A DNA stretch of 64,000 bases from Devosia sp. Leaf420 (GCF_001425445.1 NZ_LMQU01000013.1:360108-424107); one strand, 5' to 3'; shown: positions 14,841-23,477, counted from the first letter of the stretch. Notes: generated by a model from the sequence alone, not told the origin. Made by a program: numbers and translations.

Positions 14841-15322
14841 TGGCGATTTCGATCGCTGCCGAGACGCCCCTGCAGGACGATGTTCGCGGGCTGGTCGCAC
14901 GGTTGAACGATCATTTGCTGCCGCTGTCGCCGCTGGAATTTCAGTTCAAGATGACCGTCGAGCAGATGGCCGATAGCGATACGACGCTGTTCGTGGCGCG
15001 GGACGAAACGGGCAAAGCCGTAGGTATGGGCGCGCTCAAGGCGCATGGGCCTGAGCTTGGCGAGGTCAAGCGCATGTTCACGGTGCCCGAAGTGCGCGGC
15101 CAGCGAGTCGGCAAGCAGTTGCTGGAGCGGATCGTCGCGCTGGCGCGAGAGCGTGGCATGGGAAGCGTGATGCTCGAAACCGGCACGGGCGAGGGCATGG
15201 CCGAGGCGCATCGGCTCTATACGCGTTACGGATTCGCGCCGCGCGGGCCGTTTCTCGACTATCCGGACAGCGAATGGTCGGCGTTTTTTGAACTGAAACT
15301 GCCGCAGGAGCAGGTTGCATGA
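14840..15322 (+). CDS. GNAT family N-acetyltransferase
   Basis: A 160-residue GNAT enzyme. The acetyl-CoA binding motif A is FTVPEVRGQRVGKQLLERIV, and the C-terminal ARERGMGSVMLETG then YTRYGFAPRGPF is the standard motif B region. The substrate is unknown; small amino compounds, phosphonate-like compounds or antibiotics are all possible. It is translationally coupled to gatC (1-base overlap) and to the next gene (ATGA overlap), so it belongs to the gat transcript. In relatives a GNAT gene of this kind often follows gatC. Confidence 0.85.
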   Translation: MAISIAAETPLQDDVRGLVARLNDHLLPLSPLEFQFKMTVEQMADSDTTLFVARDETGKAVGMGALKAHGPELGEVKRMFTVPEVRGQRVGKQLLERIVALARERGMGSVMLETGTGEGMAEAHRLYTRYGFAPRGPFLDYPDSEWSAFFELKLPQEQVA

Positions 15323-15828
15323 GAACCGCAATTGTCGCGGCTTTGGTGGTGTGCAGCATTGGTGGCGCACTGGCCGACGATGCATATGACACCATCTATG
15401 TTTCCGACCCGGCCGTCTGCGATCAGGCCGGCAAGGGCGACATCGAGTCGGTGCTGTTTGATCTGCAGGCGAGCGCGGTCTTGCCGCGCGAGGCGATCTG
15501 GGTCCGTGGGGAAATGATCTGCCGGCTGGTCGATGTGCGCATGTCGCCTTCGGCGATGGGCTGGGATGACGGCGACACCGAAGTGTTGGCGACAGCGCGG
15601 TGCTATGGTCCTTATGAGGACTATATGGACCAGGTGGTGCTGACCAATGTCAGCCAGAATATCAATCTCCATTACGGCGATACCGGCGAGCCGATTCCGC
15701 CGAGCCTCGAGATCATTTCGATGCGCGCCGATCTCGGCGGCGAGGAAATGGCCAAGTCCGATGGTTATGACGGGATCTACACAGCCTGTCCGGCGCTGAC
15801 GGCGAAGGATTTTGCATGGCCAAAATGA
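15319..15828 (+). CDS. Secreted four-cysteine protein, first of a paralogous pair
   Basis: A 169-residue protein I do not recognise. Residues 1-19 form a short signal peptide (VAALVVCSIGGALA, cleavage probably before DDAYD). The mature part has cysteines at 34, 68, 95 and 157. The start IYVSDPAVC corresponds to IYVTDPAAC in the next gene, and the four cysteines are in the same order in both, so they are paralogs with probably two disulfides. It should be periplasmic. It starts within the stop of the acetyltransferase and overlaps the next gene by 13 bases, so it is co-expressed with gatC and gatA. Confidence 0.75.
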   Translation: MRTAIVAALVVCSIGGALADDAYDTIYVSDPAVCDQAGKGDIESVLFDLQASAVLPREAIWVRGEMICRLVDVRMSPSAMGWDDGDTEVLATARCYGPYEDYMDQVVLTNVSQNINLHYGDTGEPIPPSLEIISMRADLGGEEMAKSDGYDGIYTACPALTAKDFAWPK

Positions 15829-16283
15829 TCGGGATCACGCTTGCCGCGATGCTCGCGCTGCCGCTGACTGCGGCGGCGCAGGAAGATTTGCGCATCGACC
15901 AGAGCAAGATCTATGTGACCGATCCGGCCGCTTGCGACAAGCTGGAGAAGAAGGGAATCGAAGCCTTCATGGACCTCGATTTCCTGGCATTGGGCTTTCC
16001 CAAGGGCATCCAGTCCATGGAATTCCAATGCAATTTCTTCGACGTGAAAAGCCGCGAAGGCTCGACCCATCTGTTCGTCAATGCCGTCTGCGAAGCGCCG
16101 GGCGAGCTCTATCCCGATACGATGGCTATCGCCCCATATTCCGAGACGCAGATCCAATTGGTCTCGTCCTATGATGCCGCCATGACGCTGGCCGGCATTT
16201 TCGAACCCACCAGTGCTGTTGCGACGCCCGGCGCAACGCTCTACACACGCTGCGACAATCTGAGCGAGATTACCGTTGACTGA
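15816..16283 (+). CDS. Secreted four-cysteine protein, second of a paralogous pair
   Basis: A 155-residue protein with a clear signal peptide (residues 1-21, [15 protein letters not shown], cleaved before QED). Mature cysteines are at 40, 72, 92 and 146. [11 protein letters not shown], the following [10 protein letters not shown] and the C2 context align with the preceding gene. No enzyme motif was found. The gene overlaps the preceding one by 13 bases and the gatA TTG start lies inside its last codons, so translation of all three is probably coupled. The role is unknown. Confidence 0.75.
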   Translation: MAKMIGITLAAMLALPLTAAAQEDLRIDQSKIYVTDPAACDKLEKKGIEAFMDLDFLALGFPKGIQSMEFQCNFFDVKSREGSTHLFVNAVCEAPGELYPDTMAIAPYSETQIQLVSSYDAAMTLAGIFEPTSAVATPGATLYTRCDNLSEITVD

Positions 16284-17760
16284 CCTGACCAAGCTGAGCC
16301 TCGCCGATGCCCGCCAGGGCCTCAAGGACAAGAGCTTTACCGCGGTGGAATTGACCGACGCCTATATCGGCGCGATCGACGCTGCCAATGACAAGCTCAA
16401 TGCCTATGTGGCGACGACGCCCGAGCAAGCCCGCGACATGGCCAAGACCAGCGACGCGAAACTGGCGCGGGGCGAAGCCGGACTATTGGAAGGCATTCCG
16501 CTCGGCGTGAAAGATCTCTTTGCGACCAAGGGCGTGCACACTCAGGCGGCGAGCCACATTCTTGATGGGTTCAAGCCCGAATACGAATCGAGCGTGACCG
16601 CCAACCTCTGGCGCGACGGCGCGGTGATGTTGGGCAAGCTCAACATGGACGAGTTCGCCATGGGGTCGTCTAACGAGACGAGCTACTATGGCGCCGTGGT
16701 CAATCCCTATCGCGCCGAAGGCAGCAATGCCAATCTGGTGCCGGGCGGCTCGTCGGGCGGTTCGGCTTCGGCTGTGGCGGCGTGGCTCTGTGCCGGTGCG
16801 ACAGCAACCGACACCGGCGGTTCGATCCGCCAGCCCGCGGCATTTACCGGCACGGTTGGCATCAAGCCGACTTATGGCCGATGCTCGCGCTGGGGCACAG
16901 TCGCTTTTGCGTCGTCGCTCGATCAGGCAGGCCCGATCGCCCGGACCGTGGAAGATGCGGCGCTGATGCTGCAGTCGATGTCGGGGTTCGATCCAAAGGA
17001 TTCGACGAGTGTCGACCTCGCGGTGCCCGATTTTGCTGCTGCCGTCGAGCGCGGCGTAAAAGGTCTCGTCATCGGCGTACCGCGCGAATATCGCATGGAC
17101 GGCATGCCGGCCGAGATCGAGGCGCTGTGGAATCAGGGGCTCGAATGGCTCAAGGCTGAAGGCGCGACGGTGAAGGATATTTCGCTGCCGCACACGAAAT
17201 ATGCCTTGCCGGCTTATTATATCGTGGCGCCGGCCGAAGCCTCGTCGAACCTCGCGCGCTATGATGGCGTGAAGTATGGGCTCCGCGTTTCGGGCAAGGA
17301 CATCACCGACCAATATGAGTTGACGCGCGCTGCCGGTTTTGGTCGCGAAGTGAAGCGCCGGATCATGATCGGTACCTATGTGCTTTCGGCCGGGTATTTT
17401 GACGCCTATTACGTCAAGGCCCAGAAGCTGCGTACGCTGATCAAGAAGGACTTTGAAGATGCCTTCAACGCTGGCGTCGACACCATCCTGACGCCCGCAA
17501 CGCCTTCTGCTGCCTTCGGAATTGGCGATGAGGCCCTGGCTGCCGATCCGGTTGCGATGTATCTCAACGACGTCTTCACGGTGACCGTAAACATGGCGGG
17601 TCTTCCCGGCATTGCGGTGCCTGCGGGCAAGGACGGCAAGGGTCTGCCGCTCGGTCTTCAGCTCATCGGCAAGCCGTTCGATGAAGAGACGCTGTTTGCG
17701 GCGGCGCGGGTGATCGAAAAGAGCACCGGCACCACTTTCGCCCCCACCCAGTGGTGGTAA
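16276..17760 (+). CDS. gatA: Asp-tRNA(Asn)/Glu-tRNA(Gln) amidotransferase subunit A
   Basis: A 494-residue amidase that releases ammonia from glutamine for tRNA amidation. The Ser-cis-Ser-Lys triad is visible: K79 in [10 protein letters not shown]159 in [10 protein letters not shown] and S183 in [12 protein letters not shown]. The length and the C-terminal [19 protein letters not shown] are standard. The start is a TTG at 16276; no in-frame ATG lies close enough, and the family N-terminus ([12 protein letters not shown]) begins right after it. It overlaps the preceding gene by eight bases. gatB follows 2.1 kb later. Confidence 0.95.
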   Translation: MTDLTKLSLADARQGLKDKSFTAVELTDAYIGAIDAANDKLNAYVATTPEQARDMAKTSDAKLARGEAGLLEGIPLGVKDLFATKGVHTQAASHILDGFKPEYESSVTANLWRDGAVMLGKLNMDEFAMGSSNETSYYGAVVNPYRAEGSNANLVPGGSSGGSASAVAAWLCAGATATDTGGSIRQPAAFTGTVGIKPTYGRCSRWGTVAFASSLDQAGPIARTVEDAALMLQSMSGFDPKDSTSVDLAVPDFAAAVERGVKGLVIGVPREYRMDGMPAEIEALWNQGLEWLKAEGATVKDISLPHTKYALPAYYIVAPAEASSNLARYDGVKYGLRVSGKDITDQYELTRAAGFGREVKRRIMIGTYVLSAGYFDAYYVKAQKLRTLIKKDFEDAFNAGVDTILTPATPSAAFGIGDEALAADPVAMYLNDVFTVTVNMAGLPGIAVPAGKDGKGLPLGLQLIGKPFDEETLFAAARVIEKSTGTTFAPTQWW

Positions 17761-17823
17761 GCCGCGGGGCCTTGCACGACGGCAGCGCTTGATTGCGCCG
17801 CCGTTCCGCACTATTTGCGCCCC

Positions 17824-18207
17824 ATGCACAAATTTAAACTGGTTGTGACGCGCCCGATGGCAGCGTCCGGGCCAACAGGAATGTCGCCGATGGCCGTTGA
17901 TATTTTTACGACGCTCGACTGGTCCGAGCCGCCCAAGGATATGAGCAAGCCGCTGCAGGCGCTCTGGTGGCTCAAGAAGGGCGAATTCCGCGTCGGACCC
18001 GAATGGGAAAGGGCGCACGCTATCGTTCAGTCGATGGAGGGTGTGCCCGCTTTTGATTGGGTGCACGCGCTGATGCACTGGATCGAGGCGGACATGGGCA
18101 ATGCGGACTATTGGTATCGCCGCGCAGGCAAGCGCCGGGCGACGGCGAGCGTGAGTGCCGAATGGGAGCACATTTCGGCGGCGCTGAGCGAAGTGACCAA
18201 GCACTAG
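17824..18207 (+). CDS. Hypothetical protein
   Basis: An ORF of up to 127 residues with no family I recognise. The conserved-looking part begins at TTLDWSEPPKDMSKPLQALW and is rich in tryptophan and charged residues (HALMHWIEADMGNADYWYRR), suggesting a small soluble protein. The start is uncertain: ATG at 17824, 17881 and 17890 are all in frame, and an AGGA sequence sits nine bases before the last one. A good terminator follows at 18232-18264. It probably has its own transcript or extends that of gatA. Confidence 0.6.
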   Translation: MHKFKLVVTRPMAASGPTGMSPMAVDIFTTLDWSEPPKDMSKPLQALWWLKKGEFRVGPEWERAHAIVQSMEGVPAFDWVHALMHWIEADMGNADYWYRRAGKRRATASVSAEWEHISAALSEVTKH

Positions 18208-18231
18208 GGGTTTTGGTGGGTTTGGATTGAG

Positions 18232-18264
18232 GGCCGCAGCATTGTGCTGCGGCCTTTTTGTTTT
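18232..18264 (+). terminator. Rho-independent terminator after the hypothetical gene
   Basis: GGCCGCAGCA 232-241 (of 18xxx) and TGCTGCGGCC 245-254 form a perfect ten-base stem with a three-base loop, followed by TTTTTGTTTTTC. This is the clearest terminator in the window and would end the gatC-gatA transcript group. Confidence 0.85.
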
Positions 18265-18302
18265 TCTGGTTTCGGTGCCGATTTAGGGCAAGTCGATTTT
18301 GA

Positions 18303-18340
18303 AATCTCAGGATGGGCCCCGGCTTTCGCCGGGGTGACAA
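18303..18340. repeat. Dispersed palindromic repeat, copy 1
   Basis: ATCTCAGGATGG is followed by a CCCCGGC-TTTC-GCCGGGG hairpin and TGACA. Nearly the same unit is found at 47571-47607, so this is a dispersed intergenic repeat family. It lies between the terminator and the 3' end of the yjhX gene. Confidence 0.65.
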
Positions 18341-18376
18341 ATGGTGGGCATCGAGTCAGTTTTCTCTGACTTAATC

Positions 18377-18634
18377 CTATCGGTTGTCGACTTGGCTCCT
18401 CACCAATTCCAGTCCGCGCTTGGTGATGCGGTAGGGTTTGCCGCCTTGGGATTTGATGGCCTTTTTCGCTTTGAGTTTGGAGAAGAGAACGGGCGTGAGC
18501 CCGCTCATCTGCCAGCCTTCGCGGTTGATGAATTCGAATTCGGCGATCTTGCCGCGGGAATTTTTGATGACGGCGATGTAGCCGCCTTGGGCGAGTGCAT
18601 GGAGCACGCGCTGTTCGTCTCGGGAAATGTCCAC
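18377..18634 (-). CDS. yjhX: YjhX family protein (TopAI-like toxin, UPF0386)
   Basis: An 85-residue protein, the same length as Escherichia coli YjhX. The start MDISRDEQRVLHALAQGGYI, the middle FSKLKAKKAIKSQGGKPYRI and the end LELVRSQVDNR all match that family. In E. coli YjhX (TopAI) inhibits DNA topoisomerase I and is countered by YjhQ, a GNAT-fold protein. No yjhQ gene is directly adjacent here, although GNAT genes start at 14840 and 19248 on the other strand. Chromosomal homologs in alphaproteobacteria are frequent and may not act as toxins. A hairpin (GCGCGTT/AACGCGC, 18654-18671) lies in the leader. Confidence 0.88.
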   Translation of the reverse strand: MDISRDEQRVLHALAQGGYIAVIKNSRGKIAEFEFINREGWQMSGLTPVLFSKLKAKKAIKSQGGKPYRITKRGLELVRSQVDNR

Positions 18635-18681
18635 TGTGTCTGATGCCTGAGAGGCGCGTTTTTGAACGCGCGAACAAACAA

Positions 18682-18809
18682 GACCGTGCCGCTGGCATCG
18701 CGCTCAGCGGCTGGTCGGTTCATTCATGCCCCGCCGCCAATAGGACGGGGCTTCAAGCGGTCTCGGACTGACTAGACATGGACTTTGTCTAGCGCTTGGA
18801 CTGCGGGGC
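18682..18809 (-). ncRNA. Highly structured intergenic stretch; candidate small RNA or leader
   Basis: The 256-base gap between yjhX and chorismate mutase is packed with stems. On the minus strand GCCCCGC (809-803) can pair with GCGGGGC (734-728). Inside this are CCAAGCG/CGCTTGA (799-793 with 759-753) and the perfect apical hairpin CTAGACA-TGTCTAG (772-792). An alternative GCCCCG/CGGGGC hairpin (728-751) competes with the outer stem. A further stem at 682-716 (GACC..GCCGCTG/CAGCGGC.GGTC) is followed on the minus strand by TTGTTTGTT, which could be a terminator. All positions are 18xxx. No SRP, tmRNA, RNase P or 6S signature was found. It could be an sRNA or a yjhX leader. Confidence 0.4.
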
Positions 18810-18890
18810 GTCCACATTCTGCGCGCGAGCGGTTGAAATCCACCTCAGGCCGGTGCAAACCAGCAACAGACCAAGATCTGGGGATGGACC

Positions 18891-19208
18891 GTGACTGCTG
18901 CCGCAAAACTGCCTGCCGAATGTGAAAGCAAGGATGACGTTCGGTTCGAAATCGACCGGATCGACCAAGCTTTGCTGGGCCTTTTTGCCGAGCGTCACCG
19001 CTATGTTACGCGTATGGCAGAGATCAAGACCGATCCGCACGAAGCCTTCGACCCGGCGCGGATCGAAGCCGTCGTCTCCAAGGTGCGGGCGCGGAGCCTT
19101 GATCTCGACCTCGACGAAGACCAGGCCGAGCTAATCTGGCGGACGCTGATCGACTGGAATGTGAACTACGAAAAGGGCATCATCGCCGCTCGACGCCGGG
19201 CACGATAA
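18891..19208 (+). CDS. Chorismate mutase, AroQ type
   Basis: A 105-residue all-helical chorismate mutase, which converts chorismate to prephenate for phenylalanine and tyrosine. The first helix reads VRFEIDRIDQALLGLFAERH, followed by YVTRMAEIK, with the arginine, aspartate and lysine expected in the AroQ active site. DPARIEAVVSKVRARS and LIWRTLIDWNVNYEK complete the fold. The start is GTG at 18891, preceded by GGGGATGG. It stands alone as a monofunctional enzyme, followed 39 bases later by an acetyltransferase. Confidence 0.9.
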   Translation: MTAAAKLPAECESKDDVRFEIDRIDQALLGLFAERHRYVTRMAEIKTDPHEAFDPARIEAVVSKVRARSLDLDLDEDQAELIWRTLIDWNVNYEKGIIAARRRAR

Positions 19209-19247
19209 CGCTGCGCCGCGGACACGGCGAGCGAGGAGCAGACTGGA

Positions 19248-19757
19248 ATGGCTGTTATCGACATCCGCAAAGCTGAACTCGCAGACGTGCCGCGCATGGC
19301 GCATATTGCCTTTTCGGCCTGGGATTCCGGGATACGGCCGCTGCTCGACGAAAAGCCGGGGCAACGGGACAGCGAGCGATTGCGCTTGTCGCATGCGGCC
19401 GCGTCCAATTGGCAAAATGGCGTGGTGGCGACGATCGACGGGATCGTCGTCGGCTGGTGCTGCCGATCCCGGCGTCGGAACTACATTCCATTTCTCTTCG
19501 TGATGCCCGATATGCAGGGCCATGGGATCGGCGCGCGGCTGCTGAACCGCATGGAGACCATGCTCGAGCTCGAAGGGGCTGAGCGGGTCCTGCTGGAAAC
19601 GCCGGCGGACAATGTGCGGGCAGTGCGGTTTTACGAGCGGCAGGGCTATCATATCCTGGCGCTGCGCACCGCGGCGCGGGCGGCGCATGAGCCGTTCATG
19701 AGCGTGCATCTCGAAAAGGAACTGCATCCGTTCGATGGCGAGATCGGCGAGGATTGA
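19248..19757 (+). CDS. GNAT family N-acetyltransferase
   Basis: A 169-residue GNAT protein. LFVMPDMQGHGIGARLLNRM is motif A for acetyl-CoA binding, and VRAVRFYERQGYHILALRT is motif B. The substrate is unknown. It starts 39 bases after chorismate mutase and may share its transcript; gatB begins 100 bases later. It is the GNAT gene nearest to yjhX, but it is divergently arranged and I see no specific likeness to YjhQ. Confidence 0.85.
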   Translation: MAVIDIRKAELADVPRMAHIAFSAWDSGIRPLLDEKPGQRDSERLRLSHAAASNWQNGVVATIDGIVVGWCCRSRRRNYIPFLFVMPDMQGHGIGARLLNRMETMLELEGAERVLLETPADNVRAVRFYERQGYHILALRTAARAAHEPFMSVHLEKELHPFDGEIGED

Positions 19758-19857
19758 GCGCGGGTAGCGGGCGGATTTCCGGCCATCGCGGTTGCATCGC
19801 TGCGCCAATCTCAGTAAGCACTTACGTAGATTTTGCCTCGCCTTTCAGGACATTCAA

Positions 19858-21357
19858 TTGACCCTCGTCGACACCCGCACCCCTGACAAGAAGCGCCTGA
19901 TTTCCGGTTCGACCGGTGATTGGGAAGTGATCATCGGCATGGAAGTGCACGCGCAAGTCACGAGCGAGTCCAAGCTGTTTTCGGGGTCTTCGACGGCCTT
20001 CGGCAATCCGCCCAATGCGAATGTCAGCTTCGTCGATGCAGCCATGCCGGGCATGCTGCCGACCATCAACGAGGAGTGCGTGCGCCAGGCTGTGCGCACC
20101 GGGCTCGGGCTCAAGGCGCAGATCAACAAGCGCTCGGTGTTTGATCGGAAGAACTATTTCTATCCCGATCTGCCGCAGGGCTATCAGATTTCCCAGTTCA
20201 AGGACCCGATCGTCGGCGAGGGCAAGGTTTTGCTCGATGTCGATGGCGAGCAGATCGAAATCGGGATCGAGCGCCTGCATCTCGAGCAGGACGCCGGCAA
20301 GTCGATCCACGATCAGCACCCCAATATGAGCTTTGTCGATCTCAACCGGTCGGGCGTAGCGCTGATGGAAATCGTGTCGAAGCCAGATCTGCGCTCCTCA
20401 GACGAGGCCAAAGCGTATCTGGGTAAGCTGCGGACGATCCTGCGCTATCTCGGCACCTGTGACGGCAATATGGAGCAGGGTTCCATGCGTGCCGACGTCA
20501 ACGTTTCGGTGCGCCGTCCGGGCGGCGAATTCGGCACGCGCTGCGAAATCAAGAACGTCAATTCGATCCGTTTTGCCGGTCAGGCGATCGAATATGAGGC
20601 GCGGCGCCAGATCGATATTTTGGAAGATGGCGGCAAGATCGACCAGGAAACGCGCCTGTTCGACCCCAAGAACGGCGAAACGCGGTCTATGCGCTCCAAG
20701 GAAGAAGCGCATGATTATCGCTATTTCCCCGATCCCGACCTGCTGCCGCTCGAATTCGACGATGCGTTCATTGCCAAAATGGCTGAAGGGCTGCCGGAGC
20801 TTCCAGACGAGAAGCAGACGCGGTTTATCGGTGACTATGGCGTTACCGCTTATGACGCGATGGTGCTGACGCTCGACCGCGAAACGGCGGATTACTATGA
20901 GGCTTGCGTGGCCCATGGCGGCACGAAGCGTGATGGCAAGGCCGTGGCCAATATCCTCAATGCGGACGTCGCGGCGTTTGCCAATAGCCAGGGTCTGGCT
21001 GTTTGGGAGACGCATCTGCAGCCGGCGCAGATTGCGGGGCTGGTCGACCTAATTGCAGGCGGCACGATCTCGTCCAAAGGTGGCAAGGATGTGCTGCAGA
21101 TTCTCATTGCCGAGGAACCCGAGGGCGATCCGGCGGAGATCGTGGAGCGCCGTGGGCTCAAGCAGGTGACCGATCTTGGCGCGATCGAAAAGATCGTCGA
21201 CGAGATCATTGCGGCCAATCCCGATCAGGTGGCCAAGGTGATCGCCAAGCCGACAATGATCGGCTGGTTCGTCGGTCAGGCGATGAAGGCCTCGGGCGGC
21301 AAGGCCAACCCGCAGGCTCTCAACGACCTGATGAAGCGCAAGCTCGGGATCGAATAA
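19858..21357 (+). CDS. gatB: Asp-tRNA(Asn)/Glu-tRNA(Gln) amidotransferase subunit B
   Basis: A 499-residue GatB, which phosphorylates the aminoacyl end of the misacylated tRNA and accepts ammonia from Gat[30 protein letters not shown] and [17 protein letters not shown] mark the catalytic cradle, [16 protein letters not shown] follows, and the C-terminal part from about 360 is the helical YqeY-like tRNA-binding tail. The TTG at 19858 is chosen because AGGA lies nine bases upstream and the alphaproteobacterial N-terminus (TLVDTRTPD) begins there; the longer frame to 19792 lacks a ribosome site. A GTAAG-CA-CTTAC palindrome (19814-19825) lies in the leader. Confidence 0.94.
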   Translation: MTLVDTRTPDKKRLISGSTGDWEVIIGMEVHAQVTSESKLFSGSSTAFGNPPNANVSFVDAAMPGMLPTINEECVRQAVRTGLGLKAQINKRSVFDRKNYFYPDLPQGYQISQFKDPIVGEGKVLLDVDGEQIEIGIERLHLEQDAGKSIHDQHPNMSFVDLNRSGVALMEIVSKPDLRSSDEAKAYLGKLRTILRYLGTCDGNMEQGSMRADVNVSVRRPGGEFGTRCEIKNVNSIRFAGQAIEYEARRQIDILEDGGKIDQETRLFDPKNGETRSMRSKEEAHDYRYFPDPDLLPLEFDDAFIAKMAEGLPELPDEKQTRFIGDYGVTAYDAMVLTLDRETADYYEACVAHGGTKRDGKAVANILNADVAAFANSQGLAVWETHLQPAQIAGLVDLIAGGTISSKGGKDVLQILIAEEPEGDPAEIVERRGLKQVTDLGAIEKIVDEIIAANPDQVAKVIAKPTMIGWFVGQAMKASGGKANPQALNDLMKRKLGIE

Positions 21358-21369
21358 GCGCTGTCTGCG

Positions 21370-21549
21370 CTAGGGATTGATATCGTGGCCCGGCTCCGGC
21401 GGTAGTGCCGGGTCGGGCTTTTCCGTATCCTGATCATGCCGCAAGGGCGAGGTGTGCGGGTTGAGTGCATCGCCCGTGGGCAGGTTGATCGGCATGGGCT
21501 GTGGCGGATTGTGCGGCACTTTGGGGTCGTGATCGTGCGGATCGCTCAT
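21370..21549 (-). CDS. Small proline- and histidine-rich protein
   Basis: A 59-residue protein beginning MSDPHDHDPKVPHNPPQ and ending PEPGHDINP. About a quarter of the residues are proline, with many histidine and aspartate residues, so it should be disordered and may bind metal. No signal peptide or family was recognised. AGGAG lies seven bases before the ATG, inside the last codons of the preceding proline-rich gene, so the two are coupled. It is a real gene by ribosome site and spacing, but of unknown role. Confidence 0.6.
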   Translation of the reverse strand: MSDPHDHDPKVPHNPPQPMPINLPTGDALNPHTSPLRHDQDTEKPDPALPPEPGHDINP

Positions 21550-21550
21550 G

Positions 21551-21757
21551 TCAAATCTCCTGCGGCCGCGGGGGATCGCCGGGCATGGGTGGGACTTCGG
21601 GCTCGACGGACGGGCCGGGGTCTTCGACAGGTTGATCGGGCATAGGGATTTCCGTCGGGCCAGTGGGCACTGGATCGGCCGGGACGGGCTGTGGCGGCTC
21701 GGGCTGCGGGACGACAGGCTCGTCGGGCCGGGGATCGATTTCAGGTGAATTGGGCAT
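21551..21757 (-). CDS. Small proline-rich acidic protein
   Basis: A 68-residue protein starting MPNSPEIDPRPDEPVVPQPE. Nearly every third residue is proline, in repeated P-x-P and E-P units (PQPEPPQPVPADPVP). It should be an extended, acidic, disordered chain. AGGAGG lies five to six bases before the ATG, a very strong ribosome site, which is why this start was taken over an in-frame ATG at 21805. It ends one base before the next small gene. The low-complexity sequence rules out family assignment. Confidence 0.6.
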   Translation of the reverse strand: MPNSPEIDPRPDEPVVPQPEPPQPVPADPVPTGPTEIPMPDQPVEDPGPSVEPEVPPMPGDPPRPQEI

Positions 21758-21805
21758 GAGCACCTCCTGACGGGCCAACGATGGGCCCGGCGGGAGGTTC
21801 CGCAA

Positions 21806-22702
21806 TCATGGGGTCGCGGCGCGGCGGCTCCAGATGTGGCGGATGCGGCCGTCGATAAACAGCAGGCCAAAAAAGATCACGAACATGCCCAGGATCTGGA
21901 TCGGCAGGATGCTTTCGCCGAGGACGGTGACGCCGATGATCAGAGCCGAGATCGGGGCGATGAAGGTTGTCGTGGCGAAATTGGTGGCGCCGACGCGGGG
22001 CAGGATCCGGTACATGATCTGGAAGGTGAAGGCGGTCGAGAGAAGGCCGATGGCAAGGGCTGCGCCGAACGTTTCGGGACGCGTCATGACCGGGACGCCT
22101 TCAGAGAAGAATGCGATCGGGACCGCGACTATGGCGGCGCCAGTGAGGGCGATAGAAGCGAAAGCCGTGGGCTCGACGTGTTTATAGCTGCGGGTGATGT
22201 TGAGGGAGATGGCGTAGCAGAGCGTAGCGCCGAGGCAGGCGGCGATGGCCCAGAGCTGCGAGGAGCCGCCGCCCGCCAGTGCTGGTGACACCAGAATGGC
22301 CGCGCCGACAAAGCCGATCGCGACACCGGCAAATTTCGTGGGCGTCGCCTTTTCGCCACCGACCCAGGCATGAGAAATCAGCGCGGTGACCATGGGGGTC
22401 AGGGCATTGATGATCGCGGCGATGCCGCTCGCGAGGTGGGCCTGGGCGAGGGGGAAAAGCGCGAAAGGAATGGCATAGGCGATGATGCCGAGGCCGCCGA
22501 GCTGTAGCCAAAGTTTGGGATCGCGCGGCACCGACTTTTTGAGCGCCAGCATGACGACCCAGCAGCCGAGGGCGCCGATGCTGACGCGGAGCGAGGTGAC
22601 CCAGAGCGGGCCGATCTCGCGGATGAGGATGGCGTTGAAGACGAAGGAGCATCCCCAGATGGCGCCGAGGAGAACAATCCAGAACCAATCACGCAGACTC
22701 AT
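21806..22702 (-). CDS. DMT superfamily (EamA) transporter
   Basis: A 298-residue protein with ten predicted membrane helices arranged as two EamA repeats. Examples are WIVLLGAIWGCSFVFNAILI at the start and TFIAPISALIIGVTVLGES before the end. Conserved glycines and prolines (LGAIWGCSF, INALTPMVTALI) are typical of the drug/metabolite exporter group. Substrates are usually amino acids or other metabolites, unknown here. It is transcribed toward the proline-rich pair. A second EamA protein is encoded at 55619. Confidence 0.88.
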   Translation of the reverse strand: MSLRDWFWIVLLGAIWGCSFVFNAILIREIGPLWVTSLRVSIGALGCWVVMLALKKSVPRDPKLWLQLGGLGIIAYAIPFALFPLAQAHLASGIAAIINALTPMVTALISHAWVGGEKATPTKFAGVAIGFVGAAILVSPALAGGGSSQLWAIAACLGATLCYAISLNITRSYKHVEPTAFASIALTGAAIVAVPIAFFSEGVPVMTRPETFGAALAIGLLSTAFTFQIMYRILPRVGATNFATTTFIAPISALIIGVTVLGESILPIQILGMFVIFFGLLFIDGRIRHIWSRRAATP

Positions 22703-22868
22703 CTCGGGTGCCTTTCACTGAGAAGGCCGGACGCTACGCCCCGCAGGAACAAAGGTCGAACCGATTTTGACGATGGATCGCATCAATCGTGGTGATGGAC
22801 GGAGTCTGCTGACATGAGGTGACAAGAGCAGGCGGTCGGATGTTTTGACTGGCGACTTGGGGACCTGA

Positions 22869-23477
22869 ATGCCAAACCATCTCAGATTTGCGGGGGCCGA
22901 CGCGGAGACCCAGCGGCAGGCGTTGGTGGACATAATCCGGGCGGACGATGCGCTGATGTATCTGCTTGAGGGGCTGGCGGCGCTCAAGCTGCCCGACGGT
23001 TTGCTGGTATCGGGCGCGATTTATAATACGGTTTGGAATGTTTTGACCAAGCGCGGACCGCGCCACGGAATCAACGATGCCGATCTCGCCTATTTTGACG
23101 CGAGTGATCTGAGCTATGAGGCCGAAGATCGGGTCATTCGGAGAGTCCGAATGCAGCTGGCAGGAAGTGCCATTCCCATCGAGGTGCGCAATCAGGCGCG
23201 GGTGCATCTCTGGTTTGGGGAAAAGTTCGGCATCGATTATCCGCGGTTGAGTTCGAGCGCCGAGATGCTGCGCTATTTCACGACCAAGGCGCATGCGGTT
23301 GGTGCGCGATTGGATCGTGGGGCGATGATCATCATCGCGCCGTTCGGACTTGATGATTTGTTCTCATTCCGGCTGCGGCCCAATCCGGTGCTGCCCAATA
23401 AGGCGACACATGAAGCCAAGGCCGCGCGGGCATTGGCGCTGTGGCCGGAACTGACGTTCGAGCCCTGGCCCGACTAA
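22869..23477 (+). CDS. Nucleotidyltransferase-like protein (DUF925 family)
   Basis: A 202-residue protein of the NTP_transf_6 (DUF925, YiiM-unrelated) group. LLVSGAIYNTVWNVLTKR precedes GINDADLAYFDASDLSYEAEDRV, with the D-x-D pair of a nucleotidyltransferase fold, and VRNQARVHLWFGEKFG continues the match. The biological substrate of this family is not known. The last four bases overlap the end of purN on the other strand. Confidence 0.8.
   Translation: MPNHLRFAGADAETQRQALVDIIRADDALMYLLEGLAALKLPDGLLVSGAIYNTVWNVLTKRGPRHGINDADLAYFDASDLSYEAEDRVIRRVRMQLAGSAIPIEVRNQARVHLWFGEKFGIDYPRLSSSAEMLRYFTTKAHAVGARLDRGAMIIIAPFGLDDLFSFRLRPNPVLPNKATHEAKAARALALWPELTFEPWPD

Noticed and set aside
18640..18890. 6S, SRP, tmRNA or RNase P RNA gene
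   Set aside because: None of their conserved cores (for example GGAAGCAGCC-type SRP loop, tmRNA acceptor/tag, RNase P GAGGAAAGTCC) is present, so only a generic structured RNA is claimed.
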